64,000 bases of DNA from Mucilaginibacter celer (GCF_003576455.2 NZ_CP032869.1:434001-498000); one strand, 5' to 3'. Positions 24,454 through 34,199 are shown, numbered from the stretch's first letter. The notes: generated from the sequence alone by a model not told the origin. Program-made: numbers and translations.

Positions 24454-24661
24454 TGCAATTTTAACGGAATAAATTGTTAGAGGTTGGGTTTCAACTCAAT
24501 CTTTTGGTCATTATTAATTATAACAAATAACGTATAGCAACCCGAAATAATATCTATTGTAAGGTGTTGCCAATTCAGCGTTAAGATATTCTTATAACAA
24601 AAGCATTCGCAAAGATCCTTCCCAATATGTTCGATAAGATCATCACCAACTCATTTTATCT

Positions 24662-25570
24662 TTATTCAGGCGATTTATAATAATATATCGGCGAAAATAC
24701 TCCTTCACTCGTTGTGTAATACCCTTTACCATCGGGAGTAAAGCCAATAGCCTCACCTTGTTTCTCACCTTTATAAGGCAGTTCATGATATTTCCGGCTC
24801 ATGGTTTCCCATATCGGCTCATTATTTTGGCGCCGCCAGTAATACACTTTATCATAGCTTTTTAACAACACCTGGCGCCCGTCTTTCGAAATATCTCCCG
24901 CCGTGATCCATTTAAACGGCCTGAAACCCGGAAAGAACAACGTGCCGCGTTTGGTAAGTGTTAAAGTATCGTTTGCTTTATAATTTAATGGCGACGAGTA
25001 CATGGCCACGGTATCGCCGCGTTTGCTTACTATCAGCAATTGCTTATCAATGGGGTCAACCATCATTGCTTCGGCATCTTTGGGGCCATCGGGATATTTA
25101 AAATTTACCGGTACGGCAGTTGCTGTTGTTGTTGCCGGTGCTCCGGTTGCCCAGGCCTTGTTTTCTAAAAAGCGGTAAACAGTTATATATTTTCTTTTGC
25201 CGGTATTGTCGCCAATATCGCCAAGGTAAACGTAGCTTTTATCTTTTTTAGGGCCGGGGCCAACCGCAATGTCTTCACAATCTGCCACACCCTGCGGGTT
25301 ATTGGCATCTCCGGTAAAATAAACCGTGGTTTTAAGTTTACCCTCCGGCGTTATTGCAAAAAAACGACTGGTATCGCCACTATCGTTATGCACGTAGTAG
25401 GTATCCGGACTGATGGTTGAGGCCGCGATGCCCGAAATCTCGTCCATTTCCTTGCTGCTCAGCGTGCCTGTTATATCCTGTTTATCGAGCAGCCTGTGTT
25501 TGGCAAAGGCTCCCATAAAAAGCAGGGAAACAATGGGCACCAGTATATTTAGTTTTTTTGATCTGCTCAT
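24662..25570 (-). CDS. Exported beta-propeller-like hypothetical protein
   Basis: The 302-residue protein has a short hydrophobic start (LNILVPIVSLLFMGAFA) that may be a signal or anchor. WD-like strands follow: ISGIAASTISPDTYYVHNDSGDTSRFFAITPEGKL, DCEDIAVGPGPKKDKSYVYLGDIGDNTGKR, DAEAMMVDPIDKQLLIVSKRG, ITAGDISKDGRQVLLKSYDKVYYWRR. The repeated DxxD and the opening SGIAAS...YVHNDSG resemble propellers of the SdiA-regulated/phytase-like type. No phosphatase residues are obvious. It is monocistronic on the minus strand. Confidence 0.65.
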   Translation of the reverse strand: MSRSKKLNILVPIVSLLFMGAFAKHRLLDKQDITGTLSSKEMDEISGIAASTISPDTYYVHNDSGDTSRFFAITPEGKLKTTVYFTGDANNPQGVADCEDIAVGPGPKKDKSYVYLGDIGDNTGKRKYITVYRFLENKAWATGAPATTTATAVPVNFKYPDGPKDAEAMMVDPIDKQLLIVSKRGDTVAMYSSPLNYKANDTLTLTKRGTLFFPGFRPFKWITAGDISKDGRQVLLKSYDKVYYWRRQNNEPIWETMSRKYHELPYKGEKQGEAIGFTPDGKGYYTTSEGVFSPIYYYKSPE

Positions 25571-25705
25571 GTTATCTATTGCGAATAATAACGCAAATAA
25601 AGTTTTTTAGTATGAAGATGTTATTAATTATTGGGTTTTGTTAGCGATATGAATTTATTGTTACAGGCCCGTAGTTCATTAGCAACATTCATACCAGCAG
25701 GCAGT

Positions 25706-26146
25706 TTAAGCCGAATTAAATGCATTGAGTAAAGTGTTTTGTTGGTAAATTTCGGCAGTAGTGCGATAATCGGCCAGGTTAAGTTCATGAAGATACCTGC
25801 CGTTGCAGGGATGGCCGGCTGATATAAACACAGGCATATCATAACCCTGTTGTTGGTAATATGGCGTTATAAAAGCCGGGCCAGGCAGACTATTAGCCGT
25901 GGTTTTTATATCTTCTGTCAATTTTCTTAATGGTTTCAATAGTAACCTGATTTCGCAAAGTTTAAAATTATTGTGTAAAGGTATCCAACGGTTTACCCCA
26001 TCAACAGTAACCGCTACGGCGTCTGATTTTACGCCGCTGAGCGTACCAATGCTGATTTGATTATTTAAATTGCTATAAATCAATAATTGTTGACCGATAT
26101 AGCGACTGAAAATTATCAATTGTTCGGATACGCTTAGGTTATTCAT
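25706..26146 (-). CDS. Conserved hypothetical protein of Bacteroidota
   Basis: This 146-residue soluble protein starts MNNLSVSEQLIIFSRYIGQQLLIYSNLNNQISIGTLSGVKSDAVAVTV. That resembles an Sm/LSM-like small beta barrel (about 20-60). A region with CEIRLLLKPLRKLTEDI follows, then PVFISAGHPCNGRYLHELNLADYRTTAEIYQQNTLLNAF. The C-terminal half has a conserved look but no named motif. The family is unknown to me. The gene stands alone, upstream of the desaturase's terminator region. The start is the ATG at 26146, preceded by AT-rich sequence. Confidence 0.6.
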   Translation of the reverse strand: MNNLSVSEQLIIFSRYIGQQLLIYSNLNNQISIGTLSGVKSDAVAVTVDGVNRWIPLHNNFKLCEIRLLLKPLRKLTEDIKTTANSLPGPAFITPYYQQQGYDMPVFISAGHPCNGRYLHELNLADYRTTAEIYQQNTLLNAFNSA

Positions 26147-26339
26147 TTTGCTAATTTTATTAGCAAAATACGTAAATTATTTGGATGGAAGCAAGAAGGT
26201 AAATAAAAAAGACTGGTTTGGACTGTTTGTAGGCACGCAAAGTCGCGAAGGCGCAAAGGGTTTTATTATTAAAGAAATACGAATAATGTGGTTTTTTAAA
26301 TGCGCAAAAATGCAAAGGCGCAAAGGTTTTTTGTTAATG

Positions 26340-26368
26340 AAAAAGGGCCTCTTTGCAAGGCCCTTTTT
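26340..26368 (-). terminator. Intrinsic terminator after the desaturase gene
   Basis: AAAAAGGGCCT (26340-26350) and AGGCCCTTTTT (26358-26368) are perfectly complementary with a seven-base loop. The stem has A and T tracts on both sides, so it can work in either direction. It is three bases beyond the desaturase stop codon at 26372. The neighbouring 26230-26330 stretch carries short GCGCAAAGG-type repeats. Confidence 0.8.
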
Positions 26369-26371
26369 ATA

Positions 26372-27409
26372 TTATTTTTCTACCTCTTCAAGCTGAGGTT
26401 TTGAGGTTTCAGCTTTTATCAGGTCAACATCCGGTTTGGATATATCTGTTAAGGCTACCTTGCCCCGGTCTCTGCGCACAATGCGGTTAAAGAGCGAGAT
26501 CTCCCTATCGAACAAAAACTGGAAAAACAATTTGGTCCATGAGGTGTGATAGTGCAGGGTATCGTAGTACTCCGGCGCTGTTTTCCTTATTTCGGGGAGC
26601 TTATTCCATGGGATAGAAGGGAAATCGTGGTGCTCGTTATGGAAGCCTACGTTAAAGGCAACTGCGTTAAAATTGCCATAGTAGCTGTATGTTTCCTGCT
26701 CTTCGGTAACGGTAAGGTAATGCTCCTGGATCCAGCGGGCGCCAAGCGGGTGCAAACCAACCGAAAATGAGAAGCTTAGTAACAGGAATGCTACTGCATG
26801 CCAACCCATAAAGTAAGCTATGGCGGTAGTAAATGCTGCCTGCAATAACCAATTGGTTAGGATCCATTTATCAAACGGATGGATTTCGCGTAAACGTGAT
26901 AAACGGAACAATTGGAATACCGGGAAGAGTAACAGCCACAAGGCCTTACCAAAAAATGAATTGCTGATCAGTTTTGCTTCCCATTTGTTTGGCAAATCGG
27001 CATCCAACTCGTGTACTCCCTGAAAAGCATGGTGTTTGATGTGATATTTTTCGAACGAAATGGCACTTGGCAAAATTTGCGGTAAATTGGCAAACATAGA
27101 TGCCCAGCGGTTAGCATTACGATTTTTAAAGAGCAACTGGTGAGTGCATTCGTGAATCATTACAAACAAGGCATGATCGGCAAAAGCACCTAACAGATAG
27201 GCTGCCCCGAAAACAATCCACCATGATTGGTCGCGTACAAACCAGGCTAAAACTACCTGGAAAGATACAAGCCCAATAATGGCCCATATGGTTTTTGGGT
27301 TTTTACCAATAAGCTTACGCAGTTGCGGAAACTCCTTTAAAATCTTCTTTGTACGAATACGATGAGGTTCAGACTCCTGGGAATAAACAAAATCAGTCTT
27401 TTTTATCAT
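26372..27409 (-). CDS. Fatty-acid/sphingolipid delta-4 desaturase, DEGS1-like
   Basis: The 345-residue membrane protein has three histidine clusters of membrane desaturases: HECTH (86-90), HIKHH (123-127) and HNEHH (257-261). The surrounding sequence is strikingly like animal dihydroceramide delta-4 desaturase (DEGS1). Examples are MFANLPQILPSAISFEKYHIKHH, LGLHPLGARWIQEHY, ETYSYYGNFNAVAFNVG, HNEHHDFPSIPWNKLPEIR and APEYYDTLHYHTSW. DEGS1 introduces the trans-4 double bond of sphingosine. Members of this bacterial group do make sphingolipids. About four to six hydrophobic segments are present. It is monocistronic with its own terminator. Function as a dihydroceramide desaturase is inferred; a fatty-acid or other lipid substrate is possible. 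Confidence 0.8.
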   Translation of the reverse strand: MIKKTDFVYSQESEPHRIRTKKILKEFPQLRKLIGKNPKTIWAIIGLVSFQVVLAWFVRDQSWWIVFGAAYLLGAFADHALFVMIHECTHQLLFKNRNANRWASMFANLPQILPSAISFEKYHIKHHAFQGVHELDADLPNKWEAKLISNSFFGKALWLLLFPVFQLFRLSRLREIHPFDKWILTNWLLQAAFTTAIAYFMGWHAVAFLLLSFSFSVGLHPLGARWIQEHYLTVTEEQETYSYYGNFNAVAFNVGFHNEHHDFPSIPWNKLPEIRKTAPEYYDTLHYHTSWTKLFFQFLFDREISLFNRIVRRDRGKVALTDISKPDVDLIKAETSKPQLEEVEK

Positions 27410-27534
27410 ATAGGGTTAAAACGCTAAATATACCAATAACGTCTACAAAACTTCATTTTTTTGTAAAATTTAATTAGTAACAATAGGAATACATAAAATC
27501 TTCACGAACATTTCATGCAGATTTTATATAGAAT

Positions 27535-28536
27535 TTAATTTGGTTTATAAACCAAAACTTCAAAAGTATTTGGAACTGTTGTACGTGTGCCGGGTTGAAA
27601 TTGTGCTACGCTCAAGTAAATTTTATGCGTTTTAGCATCCAAAGCCATCGTTTTGGCACGCTCGGCAGTTTTAAGGGATTGAACCACTTCGTATTCATCG
27701 GCCGATTTTTGCTTGATGATGGTGGTAACGCCATCGCCGCACGAGCAGAAGATCAGTTTGGTTTCAGCATCATAAACCACTGCGTCAACACCTGCGCCAA
27801 TAGGTAGTGTAGCGGTTACTTTACCGGTATTGATGTCAACCACGCTTACACCTTTGTTTTCGCGGCAAACTGTAAACAAACGTTTGTTCACTGCATCGAG
27901 CGCTAAGCCTGTGGGGCCGCTGCAAGGGGCCAGCGGGTAGTTTTTAATTACCTTTAGTTTTTTACTGTCGATAACATTCAGGCTGCTTTTATCTTCAAGG
28001 TTATTATAGATCAATCCTTTGCCATCGCTAACGGCAAACTCCGGTCCGCCGCCAAGCGCTACCGTACCAACCTGCTTTAAGGTTGATGGATTAATTACCG
28101 ATGAATTATCGCTTTCGCCGTTAAAAGTAAATACCCGATCAGAAAAAGGATCATACATAATTGCATCCGGTCCGTTTGCACCGGTAAGAGCAATAGTTGT
28201 GATGGTTTTAAATGTTTTCAGATCGAATACTACCACAGCGTTGGCCTTGCCGTCGCTGATAAAACCGCGGTTAAGTTTATTTACAATAGCAATACCATGT
28301 ACACCTTTCATGTTTCCGATAACACCAACAGGCTGTTCGGCATCCAGGCTAATGATATTTACCGTGGTTGAGTGCGATATGTAGAGGTTACGGTTTACCT
28401 TATCAATAGCCAGGTAATCGTAACCGCCGTCGCCGGGCAAGGCAATGGTTTTATCGGCTACATAAGTTTGTGCACTCAGTTTAAAAGGCAGTGCAGCGGC
28501 AAAAAGCAATGCGGCGGCAATAACGTGTTTTTTCAT
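27535..28536 (-). CDS. YncE-like seven-bladed beta-propeller, exported
   Basis: The 333-residue protein has a signal peptide (HVIAAALLFAAALPFKLSAQ) followed by repeated propeller blades. Examples are DYLAIDKVNRNLYISHST, HGIAIVNKLNRGFISDGKANAVVVFDLKTFKT, GPTGLALDAVNKRLFTVCRENKGVSVVDINTGKV and AKTMALDAKTHKIYLSVA. These are typical of YVTN/YncE propellers. It is the last gene of the efflux group on the minus strand, 56 bases after the RND pump, so probably co-transcribed. Its role there is unknown; it could bind a substrate or act as a periplasmic scaffold. Confidence 0.82.
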   Translation of the reverse strand: MKKHVIAAALLFAAALPFKLSAQTYVADKTIALPGDGGYDYLAIDKVNRNLYISHSTTVNIISLDAEQPVGVIGNMKGVHGIAIVNKLNRGFISDGKANAVVVFDLKTFKTITTIALTGANGPDAIMYDPFSDRVFTFNGESDNSSVINPSTLKQVGTVALGGGPEFAVSDGKGLIYNNLEDKSSLNVIDSKKLKVIKNYPLAPCSGPTGLALDAVNKRLFTVCRENKGVSVVDINTGKVTATLPIGAGVDAVVYDAETKLIFCSCGDGVTTIIKQKSADEYEVVQSLKTAERAKTMALDAKTHKIYLSVAQFQPGTRTTVPNTFEVLVYKPN

Positions 28537-28592
28537 TTTCGGGATCTATTTATTGCCATGAAATTATATCCCGAATCTGTAAAAATGCTGTA

Positions 28593-31500
28593 TTATACCC
28601 TTTGCGGCTCATTTAATTGGTTGGGGTGTTCTGTAAACCCTTTGCGGTACAATATACGTAGCATTGCCGGTAAAACAATAAGTAATAAGGGCAATGCCGC
28701 TAAAAAACCGCCAATAACGGCAATGGCTAAAGGTTGATGCAATTGTGCCCCGGCGCCAATGCCTAAAGCCAATGGCATTAAGGCGATGATAGCTCCTAAA
28801 GCTGTCATCAATTTTGGGCGCAAACGGGTGCTGATGGCGAAAGTTATGGCCGCATCAATATCCTGGTTATGGTTTTCAAGCGCACTTTCTTTAAATTGAA
28901 GGAAGGTGAAAATGGCGTTTTCTCCAATAATACCTACAATCATAATGAGGCCGGTATAGCTGCCAACATTAAGTGGCGTTGCTGTAAGATACAAGGCCAG
29001 GAAACTGCCCGCTATCCCCAATATGCCGATCACCAAAATAAGTATGGCTATCCTGAATTGTCTGAACAGGAACAGGATCACCCCGAAAACCAAAGCGCAG
29101 GCGGTAATGAGAATCATCAATAATTCTTTAAAGGATTGCTGTTGCTGCGCATATGCCCCGCCATATTCCACGTGATAGCCACTTGGCAGGTTTACATGAT
29201 CCTGTATGGTTTTCTGTATAGCCGGGATCACGGTGCCCAGATCGCTTCCCTCTAAACGTGCGCTGATCACGTTCATGCTTTGCAGGTTTTCGCGGTTCAC
29301 TTCAGCATCGCCTTCTTTTAATTCTACCGAGGCCAGTTCGGTTATCGGGATCAGTTTACCATTGGGCAGAAATACGCGCAGGTTGTGGATGCCATTAACA
29401 TTAAGCACCCGGTTGCCAGGGTAAACCATGCGGATGGGGGAGAGCTGTTCTTTCTCTAACAGGCTACCTATTACATTTCCCTCTAAAGCTGTTTGTACCT
29501 GCATTTGCAGATCGGCGGCGGTAATGCCGAATTGCGCCAGTTTGCTGTAATGGGGTTGGATGCTCACGGTTGGCCCGGCTATGATGATGCCCGGTAGCAC
29601 ATCGGCAGTACCTGGAACTTTTTCAACCAGTCCGGCAATCTGGCGGGATAAGGCTTGCAGCGTTTGCTGGTTATCGCCAAATACTTTGATCTCTATTGGC
29701 TCCGCCGAGGTGGTGAGGTCGCCCAGCATATCGGTTATTACCTGGCCAAACTCTACCTCGAGGGCGGGCTGGGTTTCGGCTACCATTTTACGCAGGTCGC
29801 TGATTACCTCTTCTGTACTTTTTGTACGATCTTTTTTGAGTTGGATGAGGTAATCACCGCTGTTAGGTTCGGTGATAAAGAAGCCCATTTGAGTGCCGGT
29901 GCGACGCGAGTAAGCAGCGACATCCGGATCTTTTACAATTTGCTTTTCTATCTGTTTCAGCATCCGGTCGGTTTCTTCCAACGATGTACCCGGAGGCGAT
30001 TTATAATCGAGCACAACGCTGCCTTCGTCCATATCGGGTAGAAAGCCGGTTTCTAAAAGCGATGGTACGATCACAATAACTGCTGTAAGTGCCGCAATGA
30101 TAATGATGCTTACATAAGGCCTCAGGATAAAAAAGCTTACCCATGTTTGTTGCTTTACGATGTGTACCTCTTCGTGTTTGGTTTTGGTGTTTTGTTTCAG
30201 TTTTGGCTTACCGGTGATGAGCAGGTAAATTACCGGCAGCCCTATCCAGGTTATAAAAAATGACGAAAGCAACGTAATGATCATGGTGTCAGTAAGCACC
30301 TTGAAGTATGCCCCCGCCACGCCGCTCATCAGCACAAATGGAATAAAAATTACAATAGTACTGATGGATGAACCTACCATAGCCGGAAACAGGTAGTCGA
30401 TAGCTTTGCGCACCAAATGGCTGCTCAGCTCATCGGGGTGTTCTTCATGTACCCGGTGAATCTGCTCAACTACTACAATGGCATCGTCGATAATTAAACC
30501 TATTGAAGCCGCTATAGCTCCCAAAGTCATGATATTGAAAGTGTAGCCCAGCCAGTAAAGTATCAGCAATGATAAGCCTAAGGTTACCGGGATAGTGATC
30601 AATATGGTAACGCTTGCCTTAACCGAGCGCAGGAAAATTATAGCTACAATAATAGCGAGCAACAAACCTATCCACAGGCTGTCGCTCACACTTTTAACCG
30701 AATCGTTCACAAAATCGGCCTGGATATAGTATGGCCTGATGGTTACCCCTTTTGGCAGGATTTTCTTCAGCGCATCTACTTTATCGGCCATATCATTACT
30801 TACCGAAATGAGGTTGGCATTAGGCTGTTTTATTACTGCTATCAAAACCCCGTCGTGCCCGTTAGCATTGATGCGGGTGTATTCGATGCCTTCGTTTACC
30901 TGTATGGTAGCAAAATCAGCCAGGCGTACTACGCGCTTGCGGTTATTGCTAATCACCAGTTGTTCCAGTTGATCTTTGGCGTTGATGGTAGCGTCGGTAA
31001 CGGTAAGGTACATGCGCTTATAATCAGATAGGTAACCTTCCGATTTAACAAAATTGGTGGTAGCCAGCGTGGTGCTGATAATATCCGGCGTAAGGCCCAA
31101 AGCGGTCATTTTTTCCTGATCAAGCGTAAGCCAGTATTCTTTCAGTTTACCGCCGATAACCCTAACCTCGGATACCCCATCAACCTGCGAAAGGAATGGC
31201 TTTACCGTATAGGTAGCCAGTTGCCGCAACTCGATGGGGGAAAGGTTATGGCTCTCCAAGGTGTAACCACTAACCGGCAAAATAGAAGGGTTCATTTTAG
31301 CCACGCTGATATTAACATCGGCAGGCAGATCGTTCCTGATCTGATCGATGCTGGATTGGATGCGTTGCTGGCTCAGGTCGATATCTGCATTCCAGTTAAA
31401 AAGGGCCGAGATCTCGCAGCTGCCTCTGCTGGTAGTGCTGCGAACCAATTGCAGATCGGGTACCTGCTTAATGGCGTTCTCCAACGGCTTAGTGACCGTA

Positions 31501-31685
31501 ACCATCATTTTGTTTACAGGCTGTAAACCCTGATCAGCAATGATCTTGATCTTCGGAAACGTGATCTCGGGGAAAAGCGAAGTTTGTAGTTTGGAATAGG
31601 CAAACAGCCCACCCATTATAATGAGCGCCAGTACAAGTCCCAAAGGCTTGCGGTGCGTAATGAAATAGTTTTTGCGCTGGTTCAT
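28593..31685 (-). CDS. RND-family efflux pump, inner-membrane component
   Basis: From the ATG at 31685 (a longer frame begins at a TTG inside a hairpin repeat) the protein is 1030 residues. It opens with the first TM segment (PLGLVLALIIMGGLFAYSKL) and a porter region. The pump's central helices carry GAIAASIGLIIDDAIVVVEQI with adjacent acidic residues, the proton relay of HAE/HME pumps, and it ends with the second six-helix set (GLIMIVGIIGENAIFTF). The loop sequence resembles the HME/HAE3-like Bacteroidota branch rather than AcrB. It exports a drug, metal or lipid with the fusion protein and TolC encoded upstream. Confidence 0.9.
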   Translation of the reverse strand: MNQRKNYFITHRKPLGLVLALIIMGGLFAYSKLQTSLFPEITFPKIKIIADQGLQPVNKMMVTVTKPLENAIKQVPDLQLVRSTTSRGSCEISALFNWNADIDLSQQRIQSSIDQIRNDLPADVNISVAKMNPSILPVSGYTLESHNLSPIELRQLATYTVKPFLSQVDGVSEVRVIGGKLKEYWLTLDQEKMTALGLTPDIISTTLATTNFVKSEGYLSDYKRMYLTVTDATINAKDQLEQLVISNNRKRVVRLADFATIQVNEGIEYTRINANGHDGVLIAVIKQPNANLISVSNDMADKVDALKKILPKGVTIRPYYIQADFVNDSVKSVSDSLWIGLLLAIIVAIIFLRSVKASVTILITIPVTLGLSLLILYWLGYTFNIMTLGAIAASIGLIIDDAIVVVEQIHRVHEEHPDELSSHLVRKAIDYLFPAMVGSSISTIVIFIPFVLMSGVAGAYFKVLTDTMIITLLSSFFITWIGLPVIYLLITGKPKLKQNTKTKHEEVHIVKQQTWVSFFILRPYVSIIIIAALTAVIVIVPSLLETGFLPDMDEGSVVLDYKSPPGTSLEETDRMLKQIEKQIVKDPDVAAYSRRTGTQMGFFITEPNSGDYLIQLKKDRTKSTEEVISDLRKMVAETQPALEVEFGQVITDMLGDLTTSAEPIEIKVFGDNQQTLQALSRQIAGLVEKVPGTADVLPGIIIAGPTVSIQPHYSKLAQFGITAADLQMQVQTALEGNVIGSLLEKEQLSPIRMVYPGNRVLNVNGIHNLRVFLPNGKLIPITELASVELKEGDAEVNRENLQSMNVISARLEGSDLGTVIPAIQKTIQDHVNLPSGYHVEYGGAYAQQQQSFKELLMILITACALVFGVILFLFRQFRIAILILVIGILGIAGSFLALYLTATPLNVGSYTGLIMIVGIIGENAIFTFLQFKESALENHNQDIDAAITFAISTRLRPKLMTALGAIIALMPLALGIGAGAQLHQPLAIAVIGGFLAALPLLLIVLPAMLRILYRKGFTEHPNQLNEPQRV

Positions 31686-31701
31686 ATAAGCCCCACCCAA
31701 A

Positions 31702-31831
31702 CCCTCCCCGGTAGGGAGGGCCTTAAATACTGCTCCGGTTGTGGGATACCCGGAGAAAATTAGTTATTAAATTATTTTGCCACATTAGCTCGTTCTTAAC
31801 GCGAACAAAAAGTCTCCCCTACTGGGGGAGA
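31702..31831. repeat. Paired hairpins between the fusion-protein and RND genes
   Basis: CCCTCCC (31702-31708) pairs with GGGAGGG (31714-31720). TCTCCCC (31813-31819) pairs with GGGGAGA (31825-31831), ending two bases beyond the fusion-protein stop codon. Both have five-base loops. The 147-base gap lies inside the efflux transcription unit, so the hairpins may set the ratio of pump to adaptor by processing or partial termination. Confidence 0.65.
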
Positions 31832-31832
31832 T

Positions 31833-32765
31833 TTAGAGGGGGCTTATTTTAACTTTAGCCGTATCTGCCAATCCATAATTCCCAGTTACCACAATTTTAT
31901 CGCCTGCCGAAAATTTTGGTGTTAGTATCTCCACCCTGTCGCCGGTTTCAATGCCTTTGGTTACCGGGGTTTTTACGGCTGTTGTTGGGTTGATGAGTTT
32001 CATTACCCAAAACTCGGTTTGCGTTTCATTACTCAACAGGGCCGATTTTGGCAGCGATGCCGTATGCGGCCTGATAGTTTTGATAATGCGTGCTTTAGCT
32101 ACCAGGTTTTCGGGGATAGGCGTGTTGCCATTCACCCGGATCACGATGCCCTGGGTTTGCGACAGCGAATCAACCGCGGGCATTGACGAGGCTATTTGCC
32201 CGGTGATTTTTTCGCCGCCGGGGAGTATCAGTTGCACGTTGGGGTTGTTTTTTAAATAGCCCTTAAGTTCGTAAGGCACCTGCATTACAAACGCAAAGCT
32301 TTCGCGATCGCTTATTACGGCCAGTTGTTCGCCATCCTGCACATAATCGCCTTGCTGATGGTTAAGTTGGGTAACGTAGCCGCTGCCGGCAGCCTTTATT
32401 TTGTTAATACCCGAAAATTTGAAAGTGGTATCCAGCACGTTAATGCTGTTACCTATGCTTTGGGCTTCTTTGGTTTTTATGCTGAAAATCAGTTCGCCTT
32501 TATTTACAAAATGCCCCGGCAAAATATTTACCTTTTGCACATACCCGTTAGCATTGGCCTTTACGATGTTTTTTTGCTGAAAAACAGAGGTTGCATTCAG
32601 GTCGATATAATCAACCATAGCACTATCGCTTACAGTGGTTACGGTAACAGGAGTTTGGGCAGATGAGGCGTCGCCCCCGCTATCATCGGCGGGTTGGGTG
32701 TTGCCCTTGCAGCCGTATAAGGTTGCCAATATGCAGGCGCTAAGGTATATATGTTTGGCTTTCAT
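31833..32765 (-). CDS. RND efflux membrane-fusion (periplasmic adaptor) lipoprotein
   Basis: The 310-residue lipoprotein has lipobox LYGCKG at Cys19. A barrel-sandwich hybrid follows as NIVKANANGYVQKVNILPGHFVNKGELIFSIKTKEA and SGYVTQLNHQQGDYVQDGEQLAVIS, with beta-barrel parts after it. The C-terminal membrane-proximal domain ends EILTPKFSAGDKIVVTGNYGLADTAKVKI. The hairpin between the lipoyl halves is short (SIGNSINVLDTTFKFSGI), as in HlyD-like adaptors of this pump family. It joins the RND pump to TolC in the periplasm. It lies two bases from the TolC gene stop, so the two are co-transcribed. Confidence 0.88.
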   Translation of the reverse strand: MKAKHIYLSACILATLYGCKGNTQPADDSGGDASSAQTPVTVTTVSDSAMVDYIDLNATSVFQQKNIVKANANGYVQKVNILPGHFVNKGELIFSIKTKEAQSIGNSINVLDTTFKFSGINKIKAAGSGYVTQLNHQQGDYVQDGEQLAVISDRESFAFVMQVPYELKGYLKNNPNVQLILPGGEKITGQIASSMPAVDSLSQTQGIVIRVNGNTPIPENLVAKARIIKTIRPHTASLPKSALLSNETQTEFWVMKLINPTTAVKTPVTKGIETGDRVEILTPKFSAGDKIVVTGNYGLADTAKVKISPL

Positions 32766-32767
32766 AG

Positions 32768-34015
32768 TTATTTATTCCAGTAGTTTAGCTGATTGATGAG
32801 TTGCAGCCTGTTGATGTTGGTTTGCGTTTTAAGGTTTTTGATGGCAAGATAGTTATTGATAGCCAGTACAAGATCGGCCACACGTACATCGCCGGTTTGC
32901 ATCAGTTGGGTATCAACTTTTACCAGGCTTTCGGTGTATTTCATTTGCTCGTCTATCTGGGCTAAGAGTTGTTCGCTGCCGATGATCTGCTGATCCAGTT
33001 GCGCAATCTGCTGCCGGTACTGCCTGTCGAAAAAGGCTTTGTAAGTGCGGCGGGTATCTTCTTCTAAAGATAGCTTGCGGTATTGGATCTTGCGTTGCCC
33101 GCCATCATATAAGGGCAGGGTGAAACTAAAACCAACACTTACGCCAAAGTTTTTATACGCCGGTCCGCTTAAAAAGTCGGAGTTGTAGCCACCATCGGCC
33201 AGCAGGTTTATTTTAGGCTTGTAGCTAAAATCAACCAATGCCTTGCTGTTCACTGTTTTTAAACTATCTGTTTTATACTGGCTGAAGAAAATGCTGTTGG
33301 CCGCATCTACCGACGGTTTTTTTTGCAGTATGGGATCGAGCAGCTCTACATAGCTGGTATCGGTAATACCGGTTAGATAGTTAAGCGTAGTATAGTCGTT
33401 TTTATATTGAAGCCGGGCCTGCGACAGGGTAAGCTCCTGCTGCTTAAGCGTTACTAAAAAAGTAAGATAATCGCTTTGGCGGTAAACGTTGGTACGGGTG
33501 AGTTTTTTTAGCAGGCTTTCTTCCCGGTTAAGCAGGGCAATCACATCCTGGTTAAACTTTACCTGTTGCAGGCTACCGTAAGCGGCTATGTATTGCGCGG
33601 TGACAGCCTTTTTCAAATCCTGCTCGGAGATCTTTGCTGTATTGCTAACGGTTTGCGATTGTAATTTGACGGCATCAATCTGCGCGGCAATATTTTTTTT
33701 GCTATCCAGCGATTGGTTAACGCCCATTAATGCGGCTAAAGTATGCTCGTTGGTAATAGCGGGGGCATAGCCGTAGCCTCTGGCTACAGGTGCGTATAAA
33801 CCGGTACTGTTGGCGCTTACCTGCGGCCGGTAACCCGCCTTAATCCGCATGCTATCCAACTGCCCCGAAGCTATTTGGTTTTGCAGATCTTTCAACAGCG
33901 GACTGTTGCTTTTGGCCAGCTCCAGGTAATGATCAAGATTATAGGTTTGCGCCTGTGTTACAAAGCTGTATAACCAGAGCGCCAAGCAGCAAAACCATTT
34001 GATAAGGGTATTCAA
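32768..34015 (-). CDS. TolC-family outer-membrane efflux protein
   Basis: The 415-residue protein has a signal peptide (TLIKWFCCLALWLYSFVTQAQ). Two TolC repeats of long coiled-coil helices follow: the first starts YNLDHYLELAKSNSPLLKDLQNQIAS, the second after VDFSYKPKINLLADGGYNSDFLSGPAYKNFGVSVGFSFTLPLYDGGQRKIQYRK. It ends in amphipathic helices NYLAIKNLKTQTNINRLQLINQLNYW. TolC proteins form the trimeric channel of tripartite pumps. It is first of the three pump genes and directly precedes the adaptor (two-base gap). The upstream 184 bases before the histidine kinase stop hold only GC-rich short repeats. Confidence 0.9.
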   Translation of the reverse strand: MNTLIKWFCCLALWLYSFVTQAQTYNLDHYLELAKSNSPLLKDLQNQIASGQLDSMRIKAGYRPQVSANSTGLYAPVARGYGYAPAITNEHTLAALMGVNQSLDSKKNIAAQIDAVKLQSQTVSNTAKISEQDLKKAVTAQYIAAYGSLQQVKFNQDVIALLNREESLLKKLTRTNVYRQSDYLTFLVTLKQQELTLSQARLQYKNDYTTLNYLTGITDTSYVELLDPILQKKPSVDAANSIFFSQYKTDSLKTVNSKALVDFSYKPKINLLADGGYNSDFLSGPAYKNFGVSVGFSFTLPLYDGGQRKIQYRKLSLEEDTRRTYKAFFDRQYRQQIAQLDQQIIGSEQLLAQIDEQMKYTESLVKVDTQLMQTGDVRVADLVLAINNYLAIKNLKTQTNINRLQLINQLNYWNK

Positions 34016-34199
34016 AATAATGTGTATTGTGTTAAATAATAGCTAAGCTAAAGCATAATTCTGGAAAAAATTGGTATGGCCAACTGGCAGTTATTTAAAA
34101 ATAAGGGTTTTCGTGTAGAGATGCATCACATGCGTTTCCCGTAGAATAAGCGACCTTGCTCAGCGCGCTTGATTTGCAAGCGGGAGACTCCTATCAACT

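Noticed and set aside
31686..31700. Upstream start for the RND pump
   Set aside because: It is a TTG inside a hairpin repeat; the ATG at 31685 matches the family start.
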